64,000 bases of DNA from Sphingobacterium olei (GCF_005048855.1 NZ_SUME01000002.1:351047-415046), one strand, 5' to 3'. Counted from the first letter of the stretch, positions 54,471 to 63,319 are shown. Notes: generated by a model not told the origin, from the sequence alone. Numbers and translations are program-made.

Positions 54471-55897
54471 ATGTTTGATTTGGGTAAGCTGATTATAAAT
54501 GTTGTACCTTTTTCTAAAGCACTTTCTACTTCTATAAAACCATCATGCTGTTCAATCACCTGCTTCACATAGGCCAATCCTAAGCCAAATCCCTTAACAG
54601 AATACAGATTCCCTGTAGGAACTCTAAAAAACCGATCAAATATATCCTTATGGTAAATTGGTTCAATTCCCAATCCATTATCCCGGATTCTAATTTCAAC
54701 ATCCTTGTTCCGCTCAACGATAGAAATGACAATATCCACATTTTCAACAGAATATTTAATCGCATTGTCAATCAAATTCGAGATTACATTTTTAATGTGA
54801 GCTTCATCGGCATCAACGAATACCGGCTGAAAAGTTGACGTCAAGCTAAATCGCACATCTTTCTGCAGACTGATCTTCGCGGTTTCTATACAGGTATTTA
54901 TCAATTTAATGACATCAAAGTTGGTAAATTCTAGTTTCACACCGTTGGCACCATTCATATCAAAGTGCAATACGCGCTCTATCATTTGTGAAAGGTGATC
55001 CAATTCTTTTCTTGAAAGATCAAGATATTTTTCCATTCGTACACTATCGTCTTTCGCGCCATACCGTTGTACGGCCTCTATGGCAGCCATCACCGTGGCG
55101 ACAGGCGTCTTTAATTCATGTGTCATATTATTGACAAATGTCTTATGCATAATTGCTAACTTATTCTGTCTATTAATCGTCCACAGTAGATAGATAAAAC
55201 TGCCCACCAATGCGAATACCAATACCGTAGAGAGTACTAACTGCCAACCCATCTTAACGAGAATATAGGCACTCGGATCATCAATTTTAGCAATTAAGAA
55301 CTCATTATTGTGCGAATTAACAAGTATAGGACGAGTTGTCAAATTCCCGAATTCATCTGTACGGGTCTGCACGTTTGAAGAATGCTGAGGTAAGGAATCC
55401 AATGTTTCCAACTCGATGTTTACCGGAACAGATATATTCTTTGATTTAAGAACCTTGTCCATTAGTACATTCATTTGTCGCAAAGTGGTATCATTAAACT
55501 CGATATTTTGCAGCATAAAAGAAGGAAAAATTTGGGTCGGTTCTTCCTTCTCAGTCGGACGGATACGTTTACGCTCGAAAGTTTTTCGCCTCTCCCTTCC
55601 CAAAGAGTCCACAACTGCCGATAGCTTCTCCCTGTTTAATTCAGGATATAATTCAACAATCCGACTGATGAAGCGATTATCGTTCTGTCTATTATTGCGC
55701 GCTCGCGTTTCACGAAAGCGTTCTTCATGATCATCGTAATATGTCTGAATAACATTAAATAAACTCCGTTCAATATCAGACACAACAAGTTCTTGCCTGC
55801 TCTTGTAACTACCAAATAACCAGGTCGACAATACTATGATAATTCCCACCAATGTGAGGACTATCATCAGCATTAGTATTTTATACTTATTTAACAT
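54467..55897 (-). CDS. Sensor histidine kinase
   Basis: The 476-residue kinase has two membrane helices (about 7-29 and 218-243) flanking a roughly 190-residue periplasmic sensor that is basic and Arg/Glu-rich in its first half. The HisKA phospho-acceptor is in M-T-H-E-L-K-T-P near residue 260. Catalytic boxes are N (N-V-I-S-N-L-I-D-N-A-I-K-Y-S near 369), G1 (D-N-G-L-G-I near 405) and G2 (G-F-G-L-G-L-A near 432). The gene is translationally coupled to the response regulator. A TAAATTTG box (55906-55913) ends 8 bases before its ATG. The stimulus is unknown. Confidence 0.94.
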   Translation of the reverse strand: MLNKYKILMLMIVLTLVGIIIVLSTWLFGSYKSRQELVVSDIERSLFNVIQTYYDDHEERFRETRARNNRQNDNRFISRIVELYPELNREKLSAVVDSLGRERRKTFERKRIRPTEKEEPTQIFPSFMLQNIEFNDTTLRQMNVLMDKVLKSKNISVPVNIELETLDSLPQHSSNVQTRTDEFGNLTTRPILVNSHNNEFLIAKIDDPSAYILVKMGWQLVLSTVLVFALVGSFIYLLWTINRQNKLAIMHKTFVNNMTHELKTPVATVMAAIEAVQRYGAKDDSVRMEKYLDLSRKELDHLSQMIERVLHFDMNGANGVKLEFTNFDVIKLINTCIETAKISLQKDVRFSLTSTFQPVFVDADEAHIKNVISNLIDNAIKYSVENVDIVISIVERNKDVEIRIRDNGLGIEPIYHKDIFDRFFRVPTGNLYSVKGFGLGLAYVKQVIEQHDGFIEVESALEKGTTFIISLPKSNI

Positions 55898-55905
55898 TAT
55901 TAAAA

Positions 55906-55913
55906 CAAATTTA
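55906..55913 (-). promoter_or_regulatory. -7 promoter box of the two-component operon
   Basis: TAAATTTG on the minus strand matches TAnnTTTG and ends 8 bases before the kinase ATG, so the predicted 5' leader is only a few bases or absent. Confidence 0.5.
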
Positions 55914-55989
55914 AATTGTTAGATTTGCATCACACATGACAATTACCACATTTAACATATTATAACACATATTAACAGTTGGTAATATT

Positions 55990-55997
55990 TACATTTG
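55990..55997 (+). promoter_or_regulatory. -7 promoter box of the DUF4270-Kelch pair
   Basis: TACATTTG matches TAnnTTTG 17 bases before the ATG at 56015. The -33 region is not recognisable. Confidence 0.5.
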
Positions 55998-56014
55998 CAT
56001 GTCAATAAATAAAT

Positions 56015-57382
56015 ATGAGGCAATTATTACTTTTTAAATATATTTTTCTTACTTTCTCATCACTTATAATTATTACACTAGGGAGTTGTGACAAAGACAT
56101 GAGTGTATCTCTAGGTAATACGAACGAAAATTTCGGAATTACAGTTGTAGATTCCATTACGGTAAATGCTTCAACTTTTCAGATGAGTAATCTGCCTTCA
56201 GCTGGAACAGGCACCATATTGGTCGGAAAAGCTTCGCAGGAAGAAATAGGATCGGCAAAATCAACATCATACTTTAAACTCGCGTTTACGAATTTTACGA
56301 ACGATATTCCTACTGATGCAGTTTTTGATTCTATTAATCTTGTAATTAAACCTAAAACGAACAGGTACTTTTATGGCGACACCACTGTTGCACAAAAAAT
56401 AACGGTACATCGGCTTACTGAAGCATTGGAAACAAAAAATATAAGTTCGACTGTGAACGGAAATATCACGCCAATCTTTGTAACCGGGGCAACAATTTTT
56501 TCGGATCAAAAATTCGATTATGATGCTTCACCACTTGGATCCTTAACGTTCAATCCTTTTGTGAGATCTATAGATACTTTGGACATTAAACTAAATAGCG
56601 CTTTGGGGAGTGAAATCTTTGACATGATCGTATCCAATGATTTGGATGTAGCCTCAAACGAAGCTTTTCAACAATACCTTAAAGGTCTTGTAATTGTACC
56701 AAATGATCAAAACACGGTTATTCTGGGATTTAGTGATACGGTAACGGTCAACATCAACTATTCCTACATCGGGAATGATGGCTTTAATAAACGCGGCGTA
56801 AAAAGTATCACTACAGGAGACCGAACATTTCAATTCAATAATATTGAATACGACCGTACGAACACACCTTTTGCTGCTTTAAATACGACCAACAAAGAAA
56901 TAAAAAGCAGCCAAACTAACGGGCAGGTATTTCTTCAAGCGGGCACAGGGGCTGTAGCGAAATTGGATATTCCTGCGTTAAAAGAATTCATGAACGAACC
57001 CAATATCTCAATTAATAAAGCTCAACTCATTGTAGAAACTACCGGAGAGTTTTTCTTTAATCCCTTTCCGAACCCTTCATCTGTGATGCTTTTAATTGCA
57101 AATGATAACGGGATTCCTTTCTCTTATGTACGTACTCCTTTTTCCACGTCCATTCAGCAGGTTCCCTATATTAACGGAAATTCCATGGGAAGAAATGCCA
57201 GGTATGTATTTGATTTAATTGAATACATCAACACTGTTAATAACGTGGAGAGCTACAATACCTCTTTATTTTTGACTTCGTCTACACCAAACCTATTTAG
57301 CACAGTAAATATGGCATTGATAGCGACAGAAAACAATTTACCAAAAATTAAATTAAACATTGTATATACTAAATTTAAATAA
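56015..57382 (+). CDS. DUF4270 family lipoprotein
   Basis: The 455-residue protein has a signal sequence with a lipobox (I-T-L-G-S-C-D, Cys near 25) and the DUF4270 pattern. A Ser/Thr-rich beta domain holds V-D-S-I-T-V-N-A-S-T-F-Q-M near 45 and G-S-A-K-S-T-S-Y-F-K-L-A-F near 76. A second part has A-Q-L-I-V-E-T near 337 and a C-terminal I-K-L-N-I-V-Y-T. The family is restricted to Bacteroidota and has no established function. Members are cell-surface or periplasmic lipoproteins. It is followed after 3 bases by a Kelch lipoprotein, so the two are probably cotranscribed partners. Confidence 0.85.
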   Translation: MRQLLLFKYIFLTFSSLIIITLGSCDKDMSVSLGNTNENFGITVVDSITVNASTFQMSNLPSAGTGTILVGKASQEEIGSAKSTSYFKLAFTNFTNDIPTDAVFDSINLVIKPKTNRYFYGDTTVAQKITVHRLTEALETKNISSTVNGNITPIFVTGATIFSDQKFDYDASPLGSLTFNPFVRSIDTLDIKLNSALGSEIFDMIVSNDLDVASNEAFQQYLKGLVIVPNDQNTVILGFSDTVTVNINYSYIGNDGFNKRGVKSITTGDRTFQFNNIEYDRTNTPFAALNTTNKEIKSSQTNGQVFLQAGTGAVAKLDIPALKEFMNEPNISINKAQLIVETTGEFFFNPFPNPSSVMLLIANDNGIPFSYVRTPFSTSIQQVPYINGNSMGRNARYVFDLIEYINTVNNVESYNTSLFLTSSTPNLFSTVNMALIATENNLPKIKLNIVYTKFK

Positions 57383-57385
57383 TTT

Positions 57386-58402
57386 ATGAACAAGAAAAAT
57401 TGGCTATTCTTATTTTTAGCCTGTACTATTGCTTTCACATCTTTGAATTCTTGCAAGAAAAGTGACGATGAAGACTCTACAGATAATGGTCCTACTGAAT
57501 GGAAAAGAGCTGCCGTTTTTGGAGGTGACCCAAGAAATCAGGCTGCAACATTTACAATCAATGACCAAGCTTTCGTAGTAGGCGGTCTCTTAAGAACGAA
57601 CACCATATTGAGTGACACTTGGTCTTTTAACGGTTCTGCGTGGGAAGAAATAGCTGCCGAGTTCTCCGGAGATGCTCGTCGCAGCGCAGTAGGATTTGCG
57701 GTAAATGGCAAAGGATACGTCGGATTAGGATATAATGGTACTGCAGCACTAAAAGATTTCCACCAATATGATCCAGCGACTCAATCTTGGAAAAAAGTGG
57801 CTGACTTTCCAGGCGAAGCCCGTTTCGGTGCCACTGCTTTTGCATTGGGAAATTATGCCTATGTTGGTTTGGGAATGACCCCTACGGATAAAACATTCAG
57901 TGATTTTTACAGATATGATCCAAGTAGCGATTCTTGGGAATCGGTAACTAACGTTCCTTTTACCTATAAGAAATCTCATGCTTTTGCCCTTGTTATTGGA
58001 AATAAAGCTTACGTTGGTGGAGGTATCAGTAACAATCAATATCCTGAAGAATTCCATTCATTCGATGGAACGAACTGGGTTACACTTAACCCTATCAGAA
58101 GAGATGATAGCCAGTATACGTATGACTTAACTCGTCAGAATGCGGCTACATTTGTGATCGGAGACTATGGCTATGTGGTAGGCGGTCAAAGAGGTTCGGT
58201 ATTAGGCAATGTATGGAAATATGAACCTTCATCAGATTCATGGACAGACAAACATCAAGCCCTTACTTCTGCTGGCGCTTCGGCCAGAGAATCAGCAGTA
58301 GGCTTCTCTATTAACGGCAAAGGTTATATCACTACAGGTGGCACAAGCAGTAGCAATAGCTCTAGATTTGATGATACTTGGGAATTTACCTCTGTAAGAT
58401 AG
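57386..58402 (+). CDS. Kelch-repeat lipoprotein
   Basis: The 338-residue protein has a lipobox (S-L-N-S-C-K-K, Cys near 22) and about six Kelch blades of roughly 48 residues. Repeating patterns are Y-D-P-x-x-x-S-W, G-x-x-A-Y-V-G-x-G and D-T-W-x-F, for example Y-R-Y-D-P-S-S-D-S-W-E near 173 and W-K-Y-E-P-S-S-D-S-W near 275. It should form a beta-propeller in the envelope. Kelch propellers usually bind proteins or glycans, and no catalytic residues are evident. It directly follows the DUF4270 gene, so the two may form a surface complex. Confidence 0.88.
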   Translation: MNKKNWLFLFLACTIAFTSLNSCKKSDDEDSTDNGPTEWKRAAVFGGDPRNQAATFTINDQAFVVGGLLRTNTILSDTWSFNGSAWEEIAAEFSGDARRSAVGFAVNGKGYVGLGYNGTAALKDFHQYDPATQSWKKVADFPGEARFGATAFALGNYAYVGLGMTPTDKTFSDFYRYDPSSDSWESVTNVPFTYKKSHAFALVIGNKAYVGGGISNNQYPEEFHSFDGTNWVTLNPIRRDDSQYTYDLTRQNAATFVIGDYGYVVGGQRGSVLGNVWKYEPSSDSWTDKHQALTSAGASARESAVGFSINGKGYITTGGTSSSNSSRFDDTWEFTSVR

Positions 58403-58427
58403 AAGAAATAGACATCAGACTCATAAT

Positions 58428-58463
58428 AAAAAGCTAGTGCACTAAAATTTGCACTAGCTTTTT
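58428..58463. terminator. Bidirectional terminator between Kelch gene and asd
   Basis: A perfect 14-bp stem (58428-58441 with 58450-58463) and 8-base loop lie between two convergent genes, with A/T-rich flanks. Confidence 0.85.
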
Positions 58464-58484
58464 ATTTATAATTAAACGTTACAT

Positions 58485-59477
58485 TTATCCTATTAAATTT
58501 TTCTTTGCCAGTAACTCTGCCACTTGAACCGCATTTGTTGCAGCTCCTTTTCTAAGGTTGTCCGCTACAATCCAAAGATTAACCGTCTTAGGCTGTGATT
58601 CATCACGACGAATACGTCCAACAAAAACTTCATCTTTACCGTGTGCGTCTCTCGGCATAGGATACTCCAAATTTGCCGGATTATCCACAATAAGAACACC
58701 ATCTTGCGCAGCAATAACCCTGCGTAATTCATCCACCTCAAATTCGTTTTCAAATTCAATATTTACAGATTCGGAATGACCTCCTACTACAGGTATACGC
58801 ACGGTAGTAGCCGTCACTTTAATGGAATCGTCTTGCATAATCTTGTTCGTCTCTTTGATCATCTTCATTTCCTCTTTTGTATACCCATTCTCCTGGAATA
58901 CATCTATATGAGGAATAACGTTCATGTCAATTTGGTAAGGATATGCTTTTTCTCCTTCGATTCCTGCACGTTCATCATTCAATTGTTGTACCGCTTTCAC
59001 CCCGGTACCTGTTACCGATTGATAAGTAGAAACTACTACACGCTTAATTTTATATTTATCATGCAACGGTTTAAGTACAACCACCATCTGTATCGTCGAA
59101 CAATTTGGATTGGCAATAATTTTATCCGTAGCAGTCAATATATCTCCATTCACTTCCGGAACAATTAATTTTTTGGAGGGATCCATTCGCCAAGCTGATG
59201 AATTATCAATTACCGTAATTCCTGCGTTTGCAAATAATGGAGCATATTCTGTAGAAGTACCGCCGCCCGCAGAGAATAATGCCACGTCCGGCTTTAATGC
59301 AATAGCTTCTGCTGGTGTTACTACCTTATACTTCTTCCCCTTAAATTCAATTTCCTTTCCCTTACTCCGTTCTGATGCTACTGGAATTAATTCTGTTATC
59401 GGGAAATCACGTTCCGCTAATACGGTTAACATTTCCGACCCGACAAGTCCTGTCGCGCCCACTACAGCTACTTTCAT
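58485..59477 (-). CDS. asd: Aspartate-semialdehyde dehydrogenase
   Basis: Asd reduces aspartyl phosphate to aspartate semialdehyde for lysine/diaminopimelate, threonine and methionine synthesis. The 330-residue protein has V-G-A-T-G-L-V-G near residue 6 (NADP site), S-A-G-G-G near 71, the catalytic Cys in I-A-N-P-N-C-S-T near 126-129, V-S-T-Y-Q-S-V-T-G-T-G near 149, and P-V-V-G-G-H-S-E near 230-237. All family residues are present. It has a 65-base leader behind a TATGTTTG box. Confidence 0.97.
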   Translation of the reverse strand: MKVAVVGATGLVGSEMLTVLAERDFPITELIPVASERSKGKEIEFKGKKYKVVTPAEAIALKPDVALFSAGGGTSTEYAPLFANAGITVIDNSSAWRMDPSKKLIVPEVNGDILTATDKIIANPNCSTIQMVVVLKPLHDKYKIKRVVVSTYQSVTGTGVKAVQQLNDERAGIEGEKAYPYQIDMNVIPHIDVFQENGYTKEEMKMIKETNKIMQDDSIKVTATTVRIPVVGGHSESVNIEFENEFEVDELRRVIAAQDGVLIVDNPANLEYPMPRDAHGKDEVFVGRIRRDESQPKTVNLWIVADNLRKGAATNAVQVAELLAKKNLIG

Positions 59478-59543
59478 AGTACTTAATTTACTTATAATAT
59501 ATTAAAATTTTTTTTGATTAACCGACCTATAAACTTTAGTTGT

Positions 59544-59551
59544 CAAACATA
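59544..59551 (-). promoter_or_regulatory. asd -7 promoter box
   Basis: TATGTTTG on the minus strand matches the consensus, 67 bases before the asd ATG. The remaining 59552-59690 is strongly A/T-rich and holds no gene. Confidence 0.45.
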
Positions 59552-59695
59552 GTAAATAATGATGAGCATTTTATATAATCCTTAAAATTTTTACACTAAA
59601 TCAGCTTATTTTTTAAAAAATTACAAAAAAAAGCAACTTAATTTACAAAAAAGCACAACCCAAGTGCTATTTAAGAAACATCACTTTTGCGCGCC

Positions 59696-59728
59696 ATTTG
59701 GTGAACCAAGATCAATTAGGTATATTTA
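59696..59728 (+). promoter_or_regulatory. Promoter of the lamin-tail protein gene
   Basis: TTTG (59696-59699), 21 bases, then TATATTTA (59721-59728), one base from TAnnTTTG, 35 bases before the ATG at 59764. Confidence 0.5.
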
Positions 59729-59763
59729 CATTATAACTAACCAATTATAAGATTGAATCATAA

Positions 59764-61449
59764 ATGATATTTTTAAAAAAAATATTCTTTCTCCGTTTAA
59801 AATGGATTTTCATACTATTTACCCTGTTTTCCAAGACCGATGTAAAATCACAATCGAATATGTTGATCATCAATGAAATAATGGCCAACCCTTCAACTGG
59901 TGAACTTCCTAACTACGAATATATTGAGTTACTTAACGTTGGAGATAAAACTATAAACACCTCCAATTACACGGTATCCATATCAAATACAACGATAGCA
60001 CTACCAGAATATTTTTTACCCCCTAATCAATATGTATTATTGTGTAGTCGGGCAGCCCAACCATTTTACGAAAAGTTTGGGAATAGTTTGGCTATAGACA
60101 AATGGCCAGCTCTCGCTAATAGTGGAACCAACATTACGTTAGCAGGAGAAAATAATATAGATCAAGTTAATTACACAGACAGTTGGTACAAAAATTCCAG
60201 AAAAAAAAATGGTGGATGGAGTCTAGAACGCATTAATGCTAATTTTCCGTGTAATTTCGCATTGACCTGGCAGGCATCTGAAGCGCTGGCCGGTGGCACC
60301 CCATGTAAACCGAACTCGATAGCTGACCGATCTTATATTCCCGAAATTGAGATTTTATCATCGAAAATAGAAGACAATATGATCACATTGACCTTCAACA
60401 TTCCGAAAGCTTATCTTGAAAATTTAGAAAGGGATCTATTTATAATAGATCATAACGTTGGATTGCCCACAAAAATAGAATGGAAAAGCAATACAGACAG
60501 TTTATTACTAATTTTCAATTCTGCCTTTGCCGAATCTTTTGATTATACACTTACCTTATTTCCTTTTAGTTGGTGTGGAAATAATTCTTCTGAAAAAAAA
60601 CAACATCTATTTTTACCGGGGGATGTTGCTTTTAACGATATTATCATTAATGAAGTCCTTTTCAATCCAAAAAATAACGGAGTAGATTTTGTAGAGATAT
60701 ACAATCAATCCAATAATATTATTAATTTACAAAACTGGAAGCTGGGGAATCGTACCATTACAACAAATCGCTTACTGTTCAATCCACAACAGTATCTAGT
60801 CTTTACAACGGATAAAAATAATATTCTAAAAAATTATCCATCTGCGTTATCCGAAAATATTGTAGAGATAGCAAGCCTTCCCCCTTATCCCAATGAGCAG
60901 GGAAACGTCACACTTTTTTCTGATCATATTTTAGTAGATTCACTCTATTACTCCTCCAATATGCATCAACCATTCTTAACCAATGTAAAAGGCATTTCGC
61001 TTGAAAGACAATCCTTTCAAGCACCCACAAATAGTCCGCAAAACTTTATATCCGCATCGACAATAGCAGAAGGAGCAACCCCTGGCTATGCCAATTCAAC
61101 AAATGTGGATAACTTTTTTCAAAAAAATAATGTATATCTAACCTCAAAAATTATGTCTCCTGACAACGACAATTTCGAGGATTATTTGGAAATTATCTAT
61201 GAATTGTTAGCTTCAAACATGATGCTCAATGTCACCATATTTGACGATCGAGGAAGACAAATCAACCGATTGATTCGTAACCAAAGTACCGGTAATTCAG
61301 GAAAAATACAATGGGATGGGACTTCTGAAAACGGACAAATTTCCCCTTCGGGATTTTACATTTACAACGTAGAAATATACGATAAAAATGGGGGTTACGA
61401 AATGTACAGTGGAGGTTTTGTGCTCACTCGCAAATCGCTCATCCATTAA
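59764..61449 (+). CDS. Secreted lamin-tail-domain (LTD) protein with T9SS-like C-terminal domain
   Basis: The 561-residue protein has a signal peptide and two LTD beta-sandwich modules (I-I-N-E-I-M-A-N-P near residue 31 with Y-E-Y-I-E-L-L-N; I-I-I-N-E-V-L-F-N-P near 294 with V-D-F-V-E-I-Y-N). The C-terminal 95 residues contain M-S-P-D-N-D-N-F-E-D near 463, W-D-G-T near 518 and S-P-S-G-F-Y-I-Y-N-V near 529. This FlgD/gliding-associated fold serves as a type IX sorting signal in Bacteroidota. It is therefore a likely surface or secreted substrate of the GldKLMN machine encoded at 21-26 kb. Its ligand is unknown. Confidence 0.8.
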   Translation: MIFLKKIFFLRLKWIFILFTLFSKTDVKSQSNMLIINEIMANPSTGELPNYEYIELLNVGDKTINTSNYTVSISNTTIALPEYFLPPNQYVLLCSRAAQPFYEKFGNSLAIDKWPALANSGTNITLAGENNIDQVNYTDSWYKNSRKKNGGWSLERINANFPCNFALTWQASEALAGGTPCKPNSIADRSYIPEIEILSSKIEDNMITLTFNIPKAYLENLERDLFIIDHNVGLPTKIEWKSNTDSLLLIFNSAFAESFDYTLTLFPFSWCGNNSSEKKQHLFLPGDVAFNDIIINEVLFNPKNNGVDFVEIYNQSNNIINLQNWKLGNRTITTNRLLFNPQQYLVFTTDKNNILKNYPSALSENIVEIASLPPYPNEQGNVTLFSDHILVDSLYYSSNMHQPFLTNVKGISLERQSFQAPTNSPQNFISASTIAEGATPGYANSTNVDNFFQKNNVYLTSKIMSPDNDNFEDYLEIIYELLASNMMLNVTIFDDRGRQINRLIRNQSTGNSGKIQWDGTSENGQISPSGFYIYNVEIYDKNGGYEMYSGGFVLTRKSLIH

Positions 61450-61469
61450 CAAAAACGCAATAAAAGACA

Positions 61470-61477
61470 TATCTTTG
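61470..61477 (+). promoter_or_regulatory. tdh -7 promoter box
   Basis: TATCTTTG is a perfect TAnnTTTG match. It places the transcription start about 5-8 bases downstream, right at the 5' edge (61482-61484) of the structured leader RNA. Confidence 0.6.
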
Positions 61478-61483
61478 CAGCAA

Positions 61484-61641
61484 TGAAACCTGCATGAGCT
61501 ACTGCTCAAGAAAGACACTGAGCTACCGTTGAAGGAAGCTGCAAAGCAAACCGAAATCTTGGTAGCCATTGAGTGCATTCAAGTAGTAAAAAAAACAAAA
61601 TAGCTCATGCAAGCTTCACTTTTAAACGGCAATTTATTTAG
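61484..61641 (+). ncRNA. Structured 5' leader RNA of the threonine dehydrogenase gene, unknown class
   Basis: The leader forms a nested structure. TGAA (61484-61487) pairs with TTCA (61615-61618). A 3x3 internal loop follows, then 11 perfect pairs TGCATGAGCTA/TAGCTCATGCA (61491-61501 with 61601-61611). Inside, CACT/AGTG (61516-61519 with 61572-61575) and GCTACC/GGTAGC (61522-61527 with 61561-61566) stack. GCT-GCAA-AGC (61538-61547) makes a GNRA-capped hairpin. CTACT (61499-61503) can also pair with AGTAG (61582-61586), which competes with the outer stem. The outer stem, GCTTCA and AATTTATTTAGATGAAA recur in the metF leader. It does not fit the S-box, glycine, THF or cobalamin consensus as I know them. 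A cis-regulatory role is inferred. Confidence 0.6.
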
Positions 61642-62589
61642 ATGAAAGAAACAATTATCATTCTCGGCGCCAACGGCCAAATTGGGACAGAGCTTGCAAT
61701 AGCTTTAAGAAAAAAATTTGGAGACCAGCAGGTTATCACTTCAGATATACGTGAGCCGCAAACTTTAAGCGAAAATGAAATCTTCGAGCCCGCTAACGTT
61801 CTCGACAAAGACGGGCTCCAATCACTTTTTTTGCAACATAAGCCTACTCAAATTTATTTATTAGCTGCAATGCTGTCGGCTACTGGAGAACAATACCCGC
61901 AAAAAGCTTGGGACCTCAACATGAATGGATTATTGAATATATTAGATCTAGCAGTTGAATTGGGTATAAAAAAGATCTTCTGGCCGAGTTCTATAGCCGT
62001 TTTTGGTCCACATTCACCTAAAAAAGATACGCCCCAGTACTGTGTTATGGATCCCAATAGTATTTACGGTATCTCCAAATTGGCAGGCGAACGACTTAGC
62101 GAATATTACTACAACAAACACGGATTAGATATACGCAGTATTCGTTACCCAGGTATTATTTCATGGAAAACACAACCAGGAGGAGGAACCACCGATTACG
62201 CTGTTCATATATTCTTTGAAGCGCTACGAACTGGAAAATATGAATGTTTCTTGTCAGAAGACACAGCGCTACCAATGATGTATATGGAAGATGCTGTACG
62301 TGCAACCATACAGCTCATGGATGCTCCTGCAGAAAATTTAACAATCCGCTCCAGCTATAATTTAGCGGGCGTAAGTTTCACACCCCATGAAATTGCGGAA
62401 GAAATTAAAAAAATTCTTCCTAATTTTGAGATGTCTTATAAAGAGGGAGATCCTCGCCAAGCAATTGCCAACTCATGGCCCCAAAGTATCGAAGATGATT
62501 ATGCGCGTAAAGATTGGAATTGGGAGCTAAAATTTGATTTGACGGCAATAGCAACAGACATGATCAATAATCTTAAAACAAACGAATAA
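61642..62589 (+). CDS. tdh: L-threonine 3-dehydrogenase (short-chain/epimerase type)
   Basis: It oxidises L-threonine with NAD to 2-amino-3-oxobutyrate, which yields glycine. The 315-residue protein is an extended short-chain dehydrogenase: NAD motif G-A-N-G-Q-I-G near residue 8, W-P-S-S-I-A-V-F-G-P near 114, and the catalytic Tyr-Lys in Y-G-I-S-K near 142-146. M-Y-M-E-D-A-V-R-A near 213 and the C-terminal substrate region R-Q-A-I-A-N-S-W-P near 273 match the Flavobacterium-type threonine dehydrogenase rather than generic sugar epimerases. A long structured leader precedes it; yebC follows after 4 bases and is probably cotranscribed. Confidence 0.88.
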   Translation: MKETIIILGANGQIGTELAIALRKKFGDQQVITSDIREPQTLSENEIFEPANVLDKDGLQSLFLQHKPTQIYLLAAMLSATGEQYPQKAWDLNMNGLLNILDLAVELGIKKIFWPSSIAVFGPHSPKKDTPQYCVMDPNSIYGISKLAGERLSEYYYNKHGLDIRSIRYPGIISWKTQPGGGTTDYAVHIFFEALRTGKYECFLSEDTALPMMYMEDAVRATIQLMDAPAENLTIRSSYNLAGVSFTPHEIAEEIKKILPNFEMSYKEGDPRQAIANSWPQSIEDDYARKDWNWELKFDLTAIATDMINNLKTNE

Positions 62590-62593
62590 TAAA

Positions 62594-63319
62594 ATGGGTA
62601 GAGCTTTTGAATTTAGAAAAGAAAGAAAATTTAAACGCTGGGCTAAAATGGCGGTTCAGTTCACACGTTTAGGTAAAGAAATTGCAATTGCCGTGAAAGA
62701 AGGTGGCCCACATGCAGAAAATAATTCTCGACTACGCACCGCAATTCAAAATGCCAAGGCAGTTAACATGCCTAAAGATCGTGTGGAAGCCGCAATAAAA
62801 AGAGCTTCCGAGAAAGATTCGAAAGGTTATGAAGAATTTGTTTACGAAGGATACGGCCCACATGGGGTCCCTGTATTAATAGAAACGGCTACCGATAACA
62901 CAAATCGTACAGTCGCCAATATCCGAAGCTATTTCACCAAGGCTGGGGGATCCCTAGGCAAAACAGGGTCACTGGACTTCATCTTTCAACGTAAATCCAT
63001 GTTCCGCTTTCCCGCGGCCGAGGAATTGGATGTAGAAGAATTGGAGTTGGAATTGATCGACGGTGGGTTGGAAGAACTATATGTGGAATCTGATGAAGAA
63101 GGAAACGATATAGTAGTCGTACAAACTTCTTTCGAAGATTTCGGCAATATGCAAAAATTGTTAGAAGAAAAAGCAATAGAAGTGACATCTGCTAAGCTGG
63201 AGCGAATTTCCTTAACGCACTCTTCTTTGACAGAAGAACAAGCCGCAGACGTACTAAAACTGATCGATAAGATTGAAGATGACGATGATGTGCAGGCGGT
63301 ATATCATAATATGGATTAA
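62594..63319 (+). CDS. YebC/PmpR (TACO1) family protein
   Basis: The 241-residue protein has the family start (M-G-R-A-F-E-F-R-K, then K-R-W-A-K-M), K-N-A-K-A-V-N-M-P-like A-V-N-M-P-K-D-R-V-E-A-A-I-K-R-A near 55-70 and Y-E-G-Y-G-P-H-G-V-P near 88-97. G-S-L-G-K-T-G-S-L-D near 119 is also present. YebC proteins were annotated as transcriptional regulators; family work also links them to relief of ribosome stalling on proline-rich stretches. The C-terminal acidic tail is usual. It is closely coupled to tdh and ends at a terminator. Confidence 0.94.
   Translation: MGRAFEFRKERKFKRWAKMAVQFTRLGKEIAIAVKEGGPHAENNSRLRTAIQNAKAVNMPKDRVEAAIKRASEKDSKGYEEFVYEGYGPHGVPVLIETATDNTNRTVANIRSYFTKAGGSLGKTGSLDFIFQRKSMFRFPAAEELDVEELELELIDGGLEELYVESDEEGNDIVVVQTSFEDFGNMQKLLEEKAIEVTSAKLERISLTHSSLTEEQAADVLKLIDKIEDDDDVQAVYHNMD

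Noticed and set aside
61484..61618. tdh leader as a MITE with terminal inverted repeats
   Set aside because: The inverted ends fit superficially, but the similarity to the metF leader continues outside the repeat through the start codon, and the inner parts differ in size. A transposed element would not explain that. It is kept only as an alternative to test.
61484..61620. tdh leader as a second SAM-I, glycine or cobalamin riboswitch
   Set aside because: A CAAGAAAG stretch recalls the S-box P1-P2 junction, but the GAGGGA kink-turn, pseudoknot strand and GCAACC/GGTGC pairing are missing. Glycine and cobalamin core motifs are also absent.
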